Origin: JAGLTN01 sp023135255 | GTDB lineage: Bacteria > Planctomycetota > Phycisphaerae > Sedimentisphaerales > Anaerobacaceae | Length of the DNA stretch: 14,999 nt | Direction of reading: 5' to 3' | Assembly: GCA_030639495.1 (NCBI GenBank) | Contig: DAOWCP010000060.1 | Location: 1-14,999 of the forward strand | Shown: positions 6,485 to 14,408 of the stretch, piece by piece | Position numbering within the stretch: the first letter of the stretch is position 1 | Layout: each line of letters starts with the position of its first letter | The notes under the pieces: generated by a model | Database searches by the model: none | The model's input: only the letters and a program-made list of their open reading frames with translations | Told to the model about the DNA's origin: nothing | Translations under genes and position numbers: made by a program

Positions 6485-6724
6485 GTGGAAGTTAAAGATG
6501 AGAAAAAGAGCCCGTATCCGGTACTGACACAGATCGAGTGCAAGGCCTGCGGACGTTGTATAATTTCATGTCCGAAAGGGTGCCTGGAAATGAGCAAAGA
6601 GATCAATCAGCGAGGCTACCATTATGTAGTTTATACAGGAACCGGATGCACAGGCTGTGCGAACTGTTTTTACAGCTGCCCGGAACCAAACGCAATAGAA
6701 GTGCACATCCCAAAGAAAGACTGA
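6485..6724 (+). CDS. 2-oxoacid:ferredoxin oxidoreductase, two [4Fe-4S] ferredoxin subunit (delta)
   Basis: The 79-residue product carries two ferredoxin-type motifs: ECKACGRCIISCP with Cys19, Cys22, Cys25 and Cys29, and GCTGCANCFYSCP with Cys55, Cys58, Cys61 and Cys65. In KorD/VorD-type subunits these two clusters carry electrons from the thiamine-diphosphate site to external ferredoxin. The start is a GTG at 6485, supported by AGGAG about six bases upstream; the nearby ATG at 6498 is out of frame. It is the first intact gene of the oxidoreductase operon, with the alpha subunit 32 bases downstream. An acyl-CoA synthetase relic stands immediately before it. Confidence 0.92.
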   Translation: MEVKDEKKSPYPVLTQIECKACGRCIISCPKGCLEMSKEINQRGYHYVVYTGTGCTGCANCFYSCPEPNAIEVHIPKKD

Positions 6725-6756
6725 AAAACGTTTAATACGTTAAGGATTAATATAAT

Positions 6757-7809
6757 ATGGCAACACAATTGATTAAAGGTAATCATGCGGTGATAGTTGG
6801 AGCGTTATACGCAGGCTGCGATTGCTATTTTGGATATCCAATTACACCTGCCAGCGAAATACTTCAGGAAGCATCACAATTGTTTCCAAAAGTTGGTAGA
6901 AAGTTTGTGCAGGCAGAATCGGAAGAAGCTGCGGTAAATATGGCTTATGGTGCTGCATCAACGGGCCATCGTGTTTTGACGGCATCATCAGGGCTCGGAA
7001 TAAGCCTGAAACAGGAATGCATCAGTTATATGGCAGGCTCACAGCTGCCTTGTGTAATCGTTGACATCATGAGAGCTGGACCAGGTCTGGGAAATATCGG
7101 TCCTGAGCAGGGCGATTATAATCAGGTTGTAAAAGGAGGCGGGCACGGCAACTATAAATGCATAGTCCTGGCTCCAAATTCTGTGCAGGAAATGTGCGAT
7201 TTTACACTGAGAGCTTTTGATCTGGCTTTTGAATATCGCGGGCCTGTATATGTCCTGGCAGATGCTGTGCTGGGGCAGATGGTTGAACCGATACGGTTCC
7301 CCGAAAAAGCGGTCGAACCGAAAATAGATACATCCTGGGCAGTTAATGCAACTGCCGAAACCAAAGAAAATCTTATCACTTCAATCGTTCTCGATTTCCA
7401 GATACTTGAAGATTTTAATTATGAGCTTCAGGAAAAATACGCTTTGATAGAGAAAAATGAAGTCGATTACGAAGAGTACAAAATAGAAGATGCCGACATT
7501 GTGTTGGTTTCTTATGGTATCAGCAGCAGGATTTGCAGAACGACAGTTGACCAGACAAGAAAGCAGGGCATAAAGGTTGGGCTTTTCAGGCCTATAAGTT
7601 TATATCCATTCCCAAATGACAGGCTTAAAGAGTTGGCAGGTAAAAACGGCTGTCAATTCGTTTCAGTTGAAATGAGTAACGGTCAGATGCTGGAAGATAT
7701 CAAACTGGCGATTCAATGCAGCAAGCAGGTGCATCTTGTTAACAGACTCGGCGGTAATCTTATCACTATGGATCAAATAATCAGTAAGATAAAAGAACTG
7801 GCTGATTAG
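6757..7809 (+). CDS. vorB: 2-oxoacid:ferredoxin oxidoreductase alpha subunit (VorB/KorA type)
   Basis: The 350-residue protein has the pyrimidine-binding alpha-subunit fold of 2-oxoacid:ferredoxin oxidoreductases. Seen motifs are GYPITPASEI (26-35), FVQAESEEAAVNMAYGAAS (50-68), SSGLGISLKQECISYMAG (77-94), RAGPGLGNIGPEQGDYNQ (106-123), VKGGGHGNYK (125-134), and LADAVLGQMVEP. A transketolase-like C-terminal domain begins near 245 (DADIVLVSYGISSRICR). The run GISLKQE...GGGHG...LGQM and the 350-residue length are closest to what I know of VorB (3-methyl-2-oxobutanoate oxidoreductase); KorA (2-oxoglutarate) is the main alternative, and substrate cannot be settled by eye. The enzyme is cytoplasmic and oxygen-sensitive in known cases, which fits an anaerobe. 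AAGG precedes the ATG, and the beta-gamma gene starts 13 bases after the stop. Confidence 0.93.
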   Translation: MATQLIKGNHAVIVGALYAGCDCYFGYPITPASEILQEASQLFPKVGRKFVQAESEEAAVNMAYGAASTGHRVLTASSGLGISLKQECISYMAGSQLPCVIVDIMRAGPGLGNIGPEQGDYNQVVKGGGHGNYKCIVLAPNSVQEMCDFTLRAFDLAFEYRGPVYVLADAVLGQMVEPIRFPEKAVEPKIDTSWAVNATAETKENLITSIVLDFQILEDFNYELQEKYALIEKNEVDYEEYKIEDADIVLVSYGISSRICRTTVDQTRKQGIKVGLFRPISLYPFPNDRLKELAGKNGCQFVSVEMSNGQMLEDIKLAIQCSKQVHLVNRLGGNLITMDQIISKIKELAD

Positions 7810-7822
7810 AGAGGTATAAAAT

Positions 7823-9250
7823 ATGGCAGAAAAAATTATTGGAAGACTTTCTGGATTATATAAAGAATTTCCGCGGAAAGGTGGAACTGCCCCAACGGCA
7901 ACTCATTATTGCCCAGGTTGCGGCCATGGAATTTTGCATAAGCTTATCGGTGAAGCTATGGGCGATCTGGAAATAGCCGACAGAACGATAGTTATAAGCC
8001 CGGTCGGATGTTCAGTATTTGCCTATTATTATTTTAATTGCGGCAATATACAGGTTGCTCACGGACGTGCGCCGGCAGTGGCGACAGGTATTTCCCGCGC
8101 AGAAGACAACGCTGTTGTTATCTCTTATCAGGGCGATGGAGACCTTGCTTCCATAGGTCTCAACGAAACACTCCAGGCAGCGAATCGCGGTGAAAAATTG
8201 GCAGTATTTTTCGTGAACAATACTATTTACGGCATGACAGGCGGACAGATGGCGCCTACCACCCTGATAGGCGAAAAAACCACAACCTGTCCGACAGGCA
8301 GGGACCCAAGATTTTCCGGTTATCCGATTCACATGTGCGAATTGATCAACAATCTTAAAGCCCCGGTTTTTATTGAACGTGTTGCTATCTCTGATATTAA
8401 AAATATTCGAAAAGCCAGACGGGCTGTTAGAAAAGCTCTTGAAATCCAAAGGGACGGTAAAGGCTATGCTTTTGTTGAGGTGCTTTCAAATTGTCCGACT
8501 AACCTCAAGCAGGATTCGCAAGAGAGCATTGATTTTATAAATAATGTTATGACCAAAGAATTTCCACTCGGCAATCTTAGAGACAACAGCGAAGAAGCGG
8601 AATCTTTCAAGAGAAGCGTCAGTGACTTTTCTATTGACTCGATCAATGGGTTATATGATCTCAAAAATGACAGTTCACCCGATGCAATAAACGATCCTGA
8701 ATTTGGTGATGTTCAGGTCAAAGTCGCCGGCTTTGGCGGACAGGGAGTCCTTAGCATGGGATTAATTCTCGCAAGAGCTGCCTGCAAAGATAGCAGACAT
8801 GTTTCATGGTATCCGTCTTATGGACCAGAGCAAAGAGGTGGAACTTCAAACTGTTCAGTGATGATATCCGGCGAATTAGTCGGCTCTCCGGTAGTTCATT
8901 CTCCCGATGTGCTTATCGCTATGAACAGACCTTCGCTTGAGAAATTTGCCGATGATGTCGAACCAGGTGGGGTGATAATTTATGATTCAGTTGCAAGCGA
9001 CTTTAAGTTTAAACAAGGTGTTAAAGCTGTTGCGGTGCCTGCGAGACAATTAGCTGCCAAGGGTGGTTCTGAGCGAGCTGCCAACACTGTAATGCTTGGT
9101 GTTCTAAAGACTTTGGGATGTACCAAACTGAGCGATGAGGTGTTTTACCAGGCTATTGCGGATAATTTTGCTGCTAAGCCAAAGCTTATTGACCTCAACC
9201 ATAAGATACTTGACCAGGCCGCCAAATGGACAAAAGAAAATATTAAGTGA
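7823..9250 (+). CDS. 2-oxoacid:ferredoxin oxidoreductase beta-gamma fusion subunit
   Basis: This 475-residue protein joins two subunits that are often separate. Residues 1-250 are the thiamine-diphosphate-binding beta subunit: HYCPGCGHGILHKL (28-41), SPVGCSVFAYYYF (59-71), HGRAPAVATG (80-89), the TPP/Mg motif GDGDLASIGLNE (104-115) with NNTIYGMTGGQMAPTT (132-147), and CPTGR (156-160). Residues 251-296 are a charged, poorly conserved linker. Residues 297-475 are the gamma subunit, with GFGGQGVLSMG (303-313) and SYGPEQRGGTSNCSVMIS (332-349), the usual CoA-side region. Fused to one chain, they keep beta and gamma in equal numbers. The reaction is 2-oxoacid + CoA + oxidised ferredoxin to acyl-CoA + CO2 + reduced ferredoxin. 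Tandem stops TGA TAA end the gene inside a 17-base palindrome. Confidence 0.94.
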   Translation: MAEKIIGRLSGLYKEFPRKGGTAPTATHYCPGCGHGILHKLIGEAMGDLEIADRTIVISPVGCSVFAYYYFNCGNIQVAHGRAPAVATGISRAEDNAVVISYQGDGDLASIGLNETLQAANRGEKLAVFFVNNTIYGMTGGQMAPTTLIGEKTTTCPTGRDPRFSGYPIHMCELINNLKAPVFIERVAISDIKNIRKARRAVRKALEIQRDGKGYAFVEVLSNCPTNLKQDSQESIDFINNVMTKEFPLGNLRDNSEEAESFKRSVSDFSIDSINGLYDLKNDSSPDAINDPEFGDVQVKVAGFGGQGVLSMGLILARAACKDSRHVSWYPSYGPEQRGGTSNCSVMISGELVGSPVVHSPDVLIAMNRPSLEKFADDVEPGGVIIYDSVASDFKFKQGVKAVAVPARQLAAKGGSERAANTVMLGVLKTLGCTKLSDEVFYQAIADNFAAKPKLIDLNHKILDQAAKWTKENIK

Positions 9251-9260
9251 TAATCACTTA
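9244..9260. repeat. Perfect 17-base palindrome over the stop of the beta-gamma gene
   Basis: TAAGTGAT and ATCACTTA flank a single central A (9252). As RNA it would form about a 6-base stem with a short loop. No T tract follows, so termination would be weak; an operator or a 3'-end stabilising hairpin are alternatives. Confidence 0.4.
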
Positions 9261-9390
9261 TATATAAGGCGGATTCAAAGGCCAAGTGCAACTAAGTCAA
9301 ATCCAGTTTTCTTTTCTAAATACGGCATAATCATTTGTGAATAAAGAACTTATGTGCAAATGCAAGTAACTCAAAGCAGAAATATTGAAG

Positions 9391-9413
9391 TAAAAATATA
9401 AAAATATAAAAAT
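9391..9413. repeat. Short tandem repeat (TAAAAATA), nearly three copies
   Basis: Two full copies and one partial copy of the 8-base unit TAAAAATA lie in the 237-base spacer before the 6-phosphogluconolactonase gene. Such an A-rich tract could bend DNA or act as an upstream promoter element, but no clear -35/-10 pair was found at a suitable distance. Confidence 0.4.
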
Positions 9414-9487
9414 TTGTACTGGCAATTCTGAAAGCAAAGTTTGATAATAGACTGTAGTTTGTAATTTATTATTTGGGGAAGTAGATT

Positions 9488-10243
9488 ATGAGAACGTTAA
9501 CGAATTACAAGCCTCATATAGAGGTCACCTCTGATCTTGAAGAATTGTCTATTCGCGGGATGGAGTCTTTTGTTTCGCAGGCGAGAAAAGCGATTAAGGA
9601 CAAAGGTAAATTTTATGTTGCCATCTCAGGTGGGTTTACTCCACGCAGTTTTCTGGAACTTCTCGGCGACCATCCGGATTCTCAAAATCTTGACTGGGAT
9701 GATATACATATTTTCTGGGTTGACGAACGTTATGTCCCGAAAGACTCTAAGTGGAGTAATTACAACCTGGCGTATGAGACGTTTTTATCAAAGGTAAATA
9801 TTCCACCCCGGAATATTCACGCAATCTCAACAGAGTTCAGCGATTTTGAAGAGGCAGCAAGGCAGTATGGAGAAGACCTGCGAAGTGTTTTTGAGCTTAA
9901 AAAAGATCAGCTGCCAGAGTTTGACCTGATATTTTTAGGGATGGGCTCTGACGGGCATACAGGTTCGCTTATGCCTAATTCATACGCTTCTATTGACACC
10001 ACGCATCTGGCATCTGTCGTTTATGTTATGGATGAAAAGCTTAATCGAATAACATTGACATATCCTGTTTTATGTGCGGCATCAAACCTGGTCGTAATGG
10101 TTTCAGGCAGATCAAAAGCGAAGACATTGAAAGAAGTATTAACCTCTGAGCCGGACGAGATCAAGTATCCGATTCATTTGCTCTGGCCTGTTCTGGAAAA
10201 AGTATGCTGGCTTGTTGATGGAGAAGCAGCTGAGTTGCTTTAA
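9488..10243 (+). CDS. pgl: 6-phosphogluconolactonase
   Basis: The 251-residue product is a complete DevB/Pgl-type 6-phosphogluconolactonase, which hydrolyses 6-phosphogluconolactone to 6-phosphogluconate in the oxidative pentose phosphate pathway. Seen motifs are AISGGFTPRSF (45-55), FWVDERYVPKDSKWSNYN (76-93), LGMGSDGHTGSLMP (150-163), and ITLTYPVLCAASNLVVMVSG (188-207), in the usual order and at normal length. SGG[ST]TP, DERxVP and GxDGHTxSLFP are the family hallmarks; here position 50 is Phe rather than Ser/Thr, and Gly replaces Ala in the HTxS segment, both mild changes. The ATG follows GGGGAAG. It has its own 237-base upstream spacer, so it may be transcribed separately from the oxidoreductase operon. 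No glucose-6-phosphate dehydrogenase gene is adjacent in this window. Confidence 0.96.
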   Translation: MRTLTNYKPHIEVTSDLEELSIRGMESFVSQARKAIKDKGKFYVAISGGFTPRSFLELLGDHPDSQNLDWDDIHIFWVDERYVPKDSKWSNYNLAYETFLSKVNIPPRNIHAISTEFSDFEEAARQYGEDLRSVFELKKDQLPEFDLIFLGMGSDGHTGSLMPNSYASIDTTHLASVVYVMDEKLNRITLTYPVLCAASNLVVMVSGRSKAKTLKEVLTSEPDEIKYPIHLLWPVLEKVCWLVDGEAAELL

Positions 10244-10253
10244 AGTTTAAAGC
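10237..10253. repeat. Perfect 17-base palindrome between convergent genes
   Basis: GCTTTAAA and TTTAAAGC flank a central G (10245). It overlaps the pgl stop codon, and the LysM gene ends at 10258 on the other strand, so a bidirectional transcription end is plausible. The stem is AT-rich and no T tract follows, so it is not a classic intrinsic terminator. Confidence 0.4.
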
Positions 10254-10257
10254 GTTC

Positions 10258-10686
10258 CTAAGGTATTATCAGTTCTGTGCCCGGGCGCAGGGCATTTACG
10301 TTTTCGATTTTGTTGGCGTCCCTTATCTTGTGCCACATGTTTTTGTCACTATAAACTTTTTCCGAGATCAAGGAAAGTGTGTCACCTTTTTGAACGGTAT
10401 ATAGTCTGACGGGTTTCTGCGCCGGCAACGGTTTAGGCTTAGCTGTGATTTTAAGCTTTTCGGAAGATATCAGCTTCAACGGCACTGGTTCTGTAAAAGT
10501 CTGTGAAAGTTCATTTGACGCAGAAAAGCTTTTTTCAGGCTTTGCTGTATCATAAAAAGTAACAGCCTCACTATTTTCTCCAGGCGAGGCTGTATTATTC
10601 TGTTGTGGATTAGTACAAAACCATATTGCTCCAAGTGAAGCGAGTATGAATCCAGCTACTAAACCAATTTTCCAATCCTTCGGCAT
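10258..10686 (-). CDS. Membrane-anchored LysM-domain protein
   Basis: The 142-residue protein has an N-terminal membrane anchor (about residues 6-24, KIGLVAGFILASLGAIWFC), a low-complexity Pro/Ser/Thr/Lys spacer (25-93), and one C-terminal LysM domain (95-141: YTVQKGDTLSLISEKVY...IRDANKIENVNALRPGTELIIP). LysM binds N-acetylglucosamine-containing glycans such as peptidoglycan, so the domain most likely lies on the outer side of the cytoplasmic membrane. Cys24 follows Ala-Ile-Trp-Phe, which is not a lipobox, so this is an anchor rather than a lipoprotein signal. Its ATG directly abuts the secDF stop codon (TAA ATG with no gap), and AGGTG in the end of secDF can serve as ribosome-binding site, so translation is probably coupled to SecDF. 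No catalytic domain is present. Confidence 0.85.
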   Translation of the reverse strand: MPKDWKIGLVAGFILASLGAIWFCTNPQQNNTASPGENSEAVTFYDTAKPEKSFSASNELSQTFTEPVPLKLISSEKLKITAKPKPLPAQKPVRLYTVQKGDTLSLISEKVYSDKNMWHKIRDANKIENVNALRPGTELIIP

Positions 10687-13600
10687 TTATTCACCTGCTT
10701 TGGTTTTCTTGACTCCAATCAAAAGTATCGGTGCCGCTATCGCGATAGAAGAATAAGTACCCACGATTATCCCCAGACCGATCGCAAAGGTAAAGCCCCG
10801 TAATCCTGTTCCGCCGAAGATGTACATGATTAAAACCACAATGAACGTTGTTAATGATGTAAGCACTGTTCTTGGTATAGTCTGGTTAATACTGTCGGTA
10901 ATAGTTTTAGGATTAAGTCTTGCTTTGTGTTTGTTTTCCCTGATACGGTCGAAGATAACGATGGTATCGTTAAGGGAGTAACCTATAAGGGTCAAAAATG
11001 CTGCGATCATCGCAAGGTCGATCTTGAAATCAGCGATGAGCAGTTTTTCACCAATTGCTGTTGAAGCAATATACGTACACGCAACGACCATCCCCAGTGT
11101 TATGCACACATCGTGCAGCAAAGCTACGATGGCTGCGACACCATAACGAACATCACCAAACCTGATCCATACATAAGTTATGATCGCAAACAATGAAAGC
11201 ACAATTGCGATCAAAGCCTTTGTCTTTGCTTCTGTTCCGATAGTAGGGCTAAATTGTGTGATTTGAGCCAGCGAAGACTCAAGCTGACCAACAGCATTGA
11301 CTTTACGGGTTTCATTATCGGTAAAGCTTTCCCATTCTGAATCATCAAACTGTCTGAATCCAGCTTCGGGGTCTGCACTGACATAAACGAAAGATTTAAT
11401 ATTCTGCTGCAACTCTACCTCTGACAGGTCAGGGTTCATAACCTTATAATTGTACCACTTAAGGTCACGCAAATCGATTTTTGATTTTACAGCACTAAAT
11501 CTTTGCAGCAGCTCTTCACCAGAAACGTCTTTTTCTAATTCGCATGTTATTTTAACACCACCGATGAAATCAGCAAGCTCCGGATAAGATTCGATCATCT
11601 CTTCTGTAATCTTGTCCGCAGAAGCGATAGTCGGGTTCAGATTCTGTTTGATCTTAAGCTTACCTTCGAAAGCAGCCATCAAAGCGGTATTTACGATCGT
11701 ATCTACGATTGGCTCTGATATCTGAGCATTTTTACAAACTTTTTCAAGAACTGATTTTATGGTCCCTTTATTTGTATTGCTCGTTGTTATCTCAAAAGTA
11801 TCGCCATTTTCGGTAACAGTAAGATTTCTCAGGTCATCGCCGACAGCATCTTCAATCTGCAGGGCTGTCATTGTTGCTTCCCCAGCCAAAGTTACCGCAA
11901 CAGTGGTCTTATTCGTAGCAGTTGTATTTATTGCATATTCTCTGTTCGATTCACCTATGCTGTAAACATTTGCAGAAGCCAAAGCGGGACTACCCATTTC
12001 TTCACCGACTTTGCGGATGCTGTCTTCGACATCCTGCCTTGTCATATTTACATCATCTTTAAGGCTTATCTGAGCCATAGTTCCGCCGGTAAACTCGATG
12101 TCGTATTTGTTGTTTTTGGCATTATCTCTTGTGAAAAACACAAACATTCCGCAAACAATAAAAATCAGCGAGATAGTTAAAAATACCGGCCTGAGTTTCA
12201 TCCAGTTGATGTTTGGCTTTTTGACAATTCTTAACATTAGCAGATGATCTTTGATAAGCTTTTTGGAAAGCAACCAGTCAAAGACGACTCTTGTTACGAA
12301 CAACGCGGTAAACATACTTGATGCGATACCAAGCATAAGCACGATTGCAAAGCCTTTAATTTCCTCAGATGCGACCCAGAAGAGAATAGCAGCTGTAATA
12401 AAAGTAGTTATGTTCGCATCTAAAATTGTTCTGAACGCTTTCTGATAACCATTAGTGATTGCCACTCTAAGCGAAGAGCCTTTTTGCTGTTCTTCCCTTA
12501 TCCTTTCAAAGATAAGCACATTTGCATCGACGCTCATACCGATAGTCAAAATGATACCAGCGATACCAGGCAGCGTAAATGTTGCTCTTACAAGTGCCAT
12601 TATAGCCAGTACCAAAAGCAGGTTCATAAGTAATGCGACAACAGCAATTGACCCAGCCAAAGTATAATACGCAGTCATACAAACAATAACAGCTACCAAA
12701 CCGATGATCCCGGCTTTGACACCCTTGTCACGATTATCAGCACCGATAGAAGGTCCTATGGTTTTAACCGATATGGGTTGCTCGTTAAGTCTTGCAGGCA
12801 GGGAACCGGCATTTAGCTTGTTAGTCATGTCGTCGATTTCATTCTGAGTGAACGTACCAGTGATGATACCCTGGGTTGAGATTCTGCTTTGAATATTCGG
12901 AGCAGACAATGCCATACCATCGAGTAATATACAGAGAGGCCTTTCAAGATTCTTTCCGGTTACGTTACCAAAGAGCTTGCCGCCTCTTTCATCAAGTGTG
13001 AAGCCGATAGCTCTTCTTCCCATCTGGTCTGGACGAGGCAAAGCACTTTTAAGCTTCCATGGCTTTTCATCCGGCTTGTGAAGCATCGTTTCATTCTTTT
13101 TGTTACTCGCCAGTACATACCATTTTTCACCGAATTGGCCTACAACTGCATTGCCAACTTTGAATTCTTCATATTTTTCAATTTCTAACCATATATAGTT
13201 GTTATCTGACGCATATTTAGGCCCTTTGGTTTGGAGCCTGTTGCGATAGTTTTCCATTGCATCGGCGTCAACTTCCGGGTGGTCAGGCGTAGGCAGTATT
13301 CTGAATTCAAGAATACCAGCACCTTTAAGCATCCTCTGAATATCCTTCGGGTCATCAAGTCGGCCTTTAAAAGGTGCATACTCATCAAAAGCCTTGGCAA
13401 GTATATCGACCTTATCAGCTTTCTGTGGGAATCTTGCATTTAAAGCCTCAATTTCTGCCAGCCTTTTTGTCTCCCTGTCGTTTTCAAGGATAGCATTGAT
13501 CTCGTCAGCTGAAAGATTAAGCTGGTCAAGATTTCTCTGGGCAGCTTTGTATTTATCCTTTGCTCCGGTTTCCGGTTCGATCAGCTTTTCAACTGTCTCA

Positions 13601-14310
13601 GCCCATTTAGCGTAAGTCTGAACATACTGTGTCAGCATACCGATATTTGTATTAGCTCCGAGGAAAGTTTTAAGCTCCTCAGCCAGCTTTTCATCGGAAA
13701 GTTTTGTCCACTTATTAAGATTAGGTTTGACATTTTCGATGTCCAGCCCGGCAACAGGCATCATACCTTCAGCAGTCTTGAGCTCCTTTTTTACCCTGTC
13801 ACGCAATTTCACCTGTATCCGCTTTTCATCGTAAGTTTTTGCTAACTCTTCCAGAATCGCAAGTCTTTCAGTCGAACCCTGAGCGTATTTCTCAAAATCA
13901 GCTTTCCTGTCATCATCAGCCTTTTTCAGTGATCTCATGATCGAAGCGATATTGATGTTTTCTGAAAGCAGTGAATCGATAGCATTTTCATATTCCTGGC
14001 GTTTCTGACGTGCCTGTGGTGACGCAAGCGGCAGCTGTATCTCAAATCTGGTGTTACCCTGAGGCCGCCAGATAAGGTTTTGAATGTTAGCAGGGTCAAT
14101 ACGTCTTCTGAGAATTGTAATCATCTTCTCAGAAAGCCCTTTCTTTTCTGCCGGTTTTAACCCTTGGGTATTGATCTCATAAATGAGGCTTGTGCCGCCT
14201 GCCAGATCGATGCCGGGCTTCAATGTTTTATCCCATGGATACAATGTGTAACCGGCAACAATAGCAATAACTAAAATGAAAACAATTTTCCACGTCAAGT
14301 TTTTGTTCAT
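10687..14310 (-). CDS. secDF: Protein translocase accessory SecDF (single chain, enlarged)
   Basis: This 1207-residue inner-membrane protein fuses SecD and SecF, which use the proton motive force to help the SecYEG-SecA translocon export proteins. It shows a first helix (about 5-24), GIDLAGGTSLIYEI (34-47), a long charged region (about 100-315), and GRRAIGFTLDERGGKLFG (432-448). The SecD helices (about 531-685) include MSVDANVLIFERIREE with Asp595. The SecF half starts with a helix at about 707-726, then IEFTGGT (739-744), an outer domain of about 280 residues, and helices (about 1028-1200) with GYSLNDTIVIFDRIREN (Asp1115, Asp1121). I chose the ATG at 14308-14310 because MNKNLTWKIVFILV starts the helix and has AGGGAAAG upstream; a TTG at 14388 would add 26 non-conserved residues. 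yajC is upstream and the LysM gene abuts downstream. Confidence 0.95.
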   Translation of the reverse strand: MNKNLTWKIVFILVIAIVAGYTLYPWDKTLKPGIDLAGGTSLIYEINTQGLKPAEKKGLSEKMITILRRRIDPANIQNLIWRPQGNTRFEIQLPLASPQARQKRQEYENAIDSLLSENINIASIMRSLKKADDDRKADFEKYAQGSTERLAILEELAKTYDEKRIQVKLRDRVKKELKTAEGMMPVAGLDIENVKPNLNKWTKLSDEKLAEELKTFLGANTNIGMLTQYVQTYAKWAETVEKLIEPETGAKDKYKAAQRNLDQLNLSADEINAILENDRETKRLAEIEALNARFPQKADKVDILAKAFDEYAPFKGRLDDPKDIQRMLKGAGILEFRILPTPDHPEVDADAMENYRNRLQTKGPKYASDNNYIWLEIEKYEEFKVGNAVVGQFGEKWYVLASNKKNETMLHKPDEKPWKLKSALPRPDQMGRRAIGFTLDERGGKLFGNVTGKNLERPLCILLDGMALSAPNIQSRISTQGIITGTFTQNEIDDMTNKLNAGSLPARLNEQPISVKTIGPSIGADNRDKGVKAGIIGLVAVIVCMTAYYTLAGSIAVVALLMNLLLVLAIMALVRATFTLPGIAGIILTIGMSVDANVLIFERIREEQQKGSSLRVAITNGYQKAFRTILDANITTFITAAILFWVASEEIKGFAIVLMLGIASSMFTALFVTRVVFDWLLSKKLIKDHLLMLRIVKKPNINWMKLRPVFLTISLIFIVCGMFVFFTRDNAKNNKYDIEFTGGTMAQISLKDDVNMTRQDVEDSIRKVGEEMGSPALASANVYSIGESNREYAINTTATNKTTVAVTLAGEATMTALQIEDAVGDDLRNLTVTENGDTFEITTSNTNKGTIKSVLEKVCKNAQISEPIVDTIVNTALMAAFEGKLKIKQNLNPTIASADKITEEMIESYPELADFIGGVKITCELEKDVSGEELLQRFSAVKSKIDLRDLKWYNYKVMNPDLSEVELQQNIKSFVYVSADPEAGFRQFDDSEWESFTDNETRKVNAVGQLESSLAQITQFSPTIGTEAKTKALIAIVLSLFAIITYVWIRFGDVRYGVAAIVALLHDVCITLGMVVACTYIASTAIGEKLLIADFKIDLAMIAAFLTLIGYSLNDTIVIFDRIRENKHKARLNPKTITDSINQTIPRTVLTSLTTFIVVLIMYIFGGTGLRGFTFAIGLGIIVGTYSSIAIAAPILLIGVKKTKAGE

Positions 14311-14408
14311 AATCTTTCCCTGTGAGACTAAAGAATCAGTAATATTATTTATAGCTTTTAAAACCTGATAATCGCCACCGTTCAGCAATTTCTTTTATAA
14401 TATCAGAT

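Noticed and set aside
8012..8449. A 145-codon open frame opposite the beta-gamma oxidoreductase gene.
   Set aside because: It lies entirely within the conserved TPP-binding domain on the other strand and its translation shows no family features.
9251..9487. Spacer before pgl examined for a tRNA, small RNA or clear promoter.
   Set aside because: No cloverleaf, no TPsiC-like GTTCGAATC sequence and no well-spaced -35/-10 pair was found; the best pair (TTGATA 9441-9446, TATTAT 9467-9472) has a 20-base spacer.
11759..13615. Several open frames on the strand opposite secDF, 60-75 codons long.
   Set aside because: They mirror the codon structure of the strongly supported secDF gene, have no motifs and no ribosome-binding sites of note.
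14311..14388. Upstream TTG start that would extend SecDF by 26 residues.
   Set aside because: The extension is not family-like and precedes the first membrane helix, whereas the ATG at 14310 has a ribosome-binding site and the expected N-terminus.
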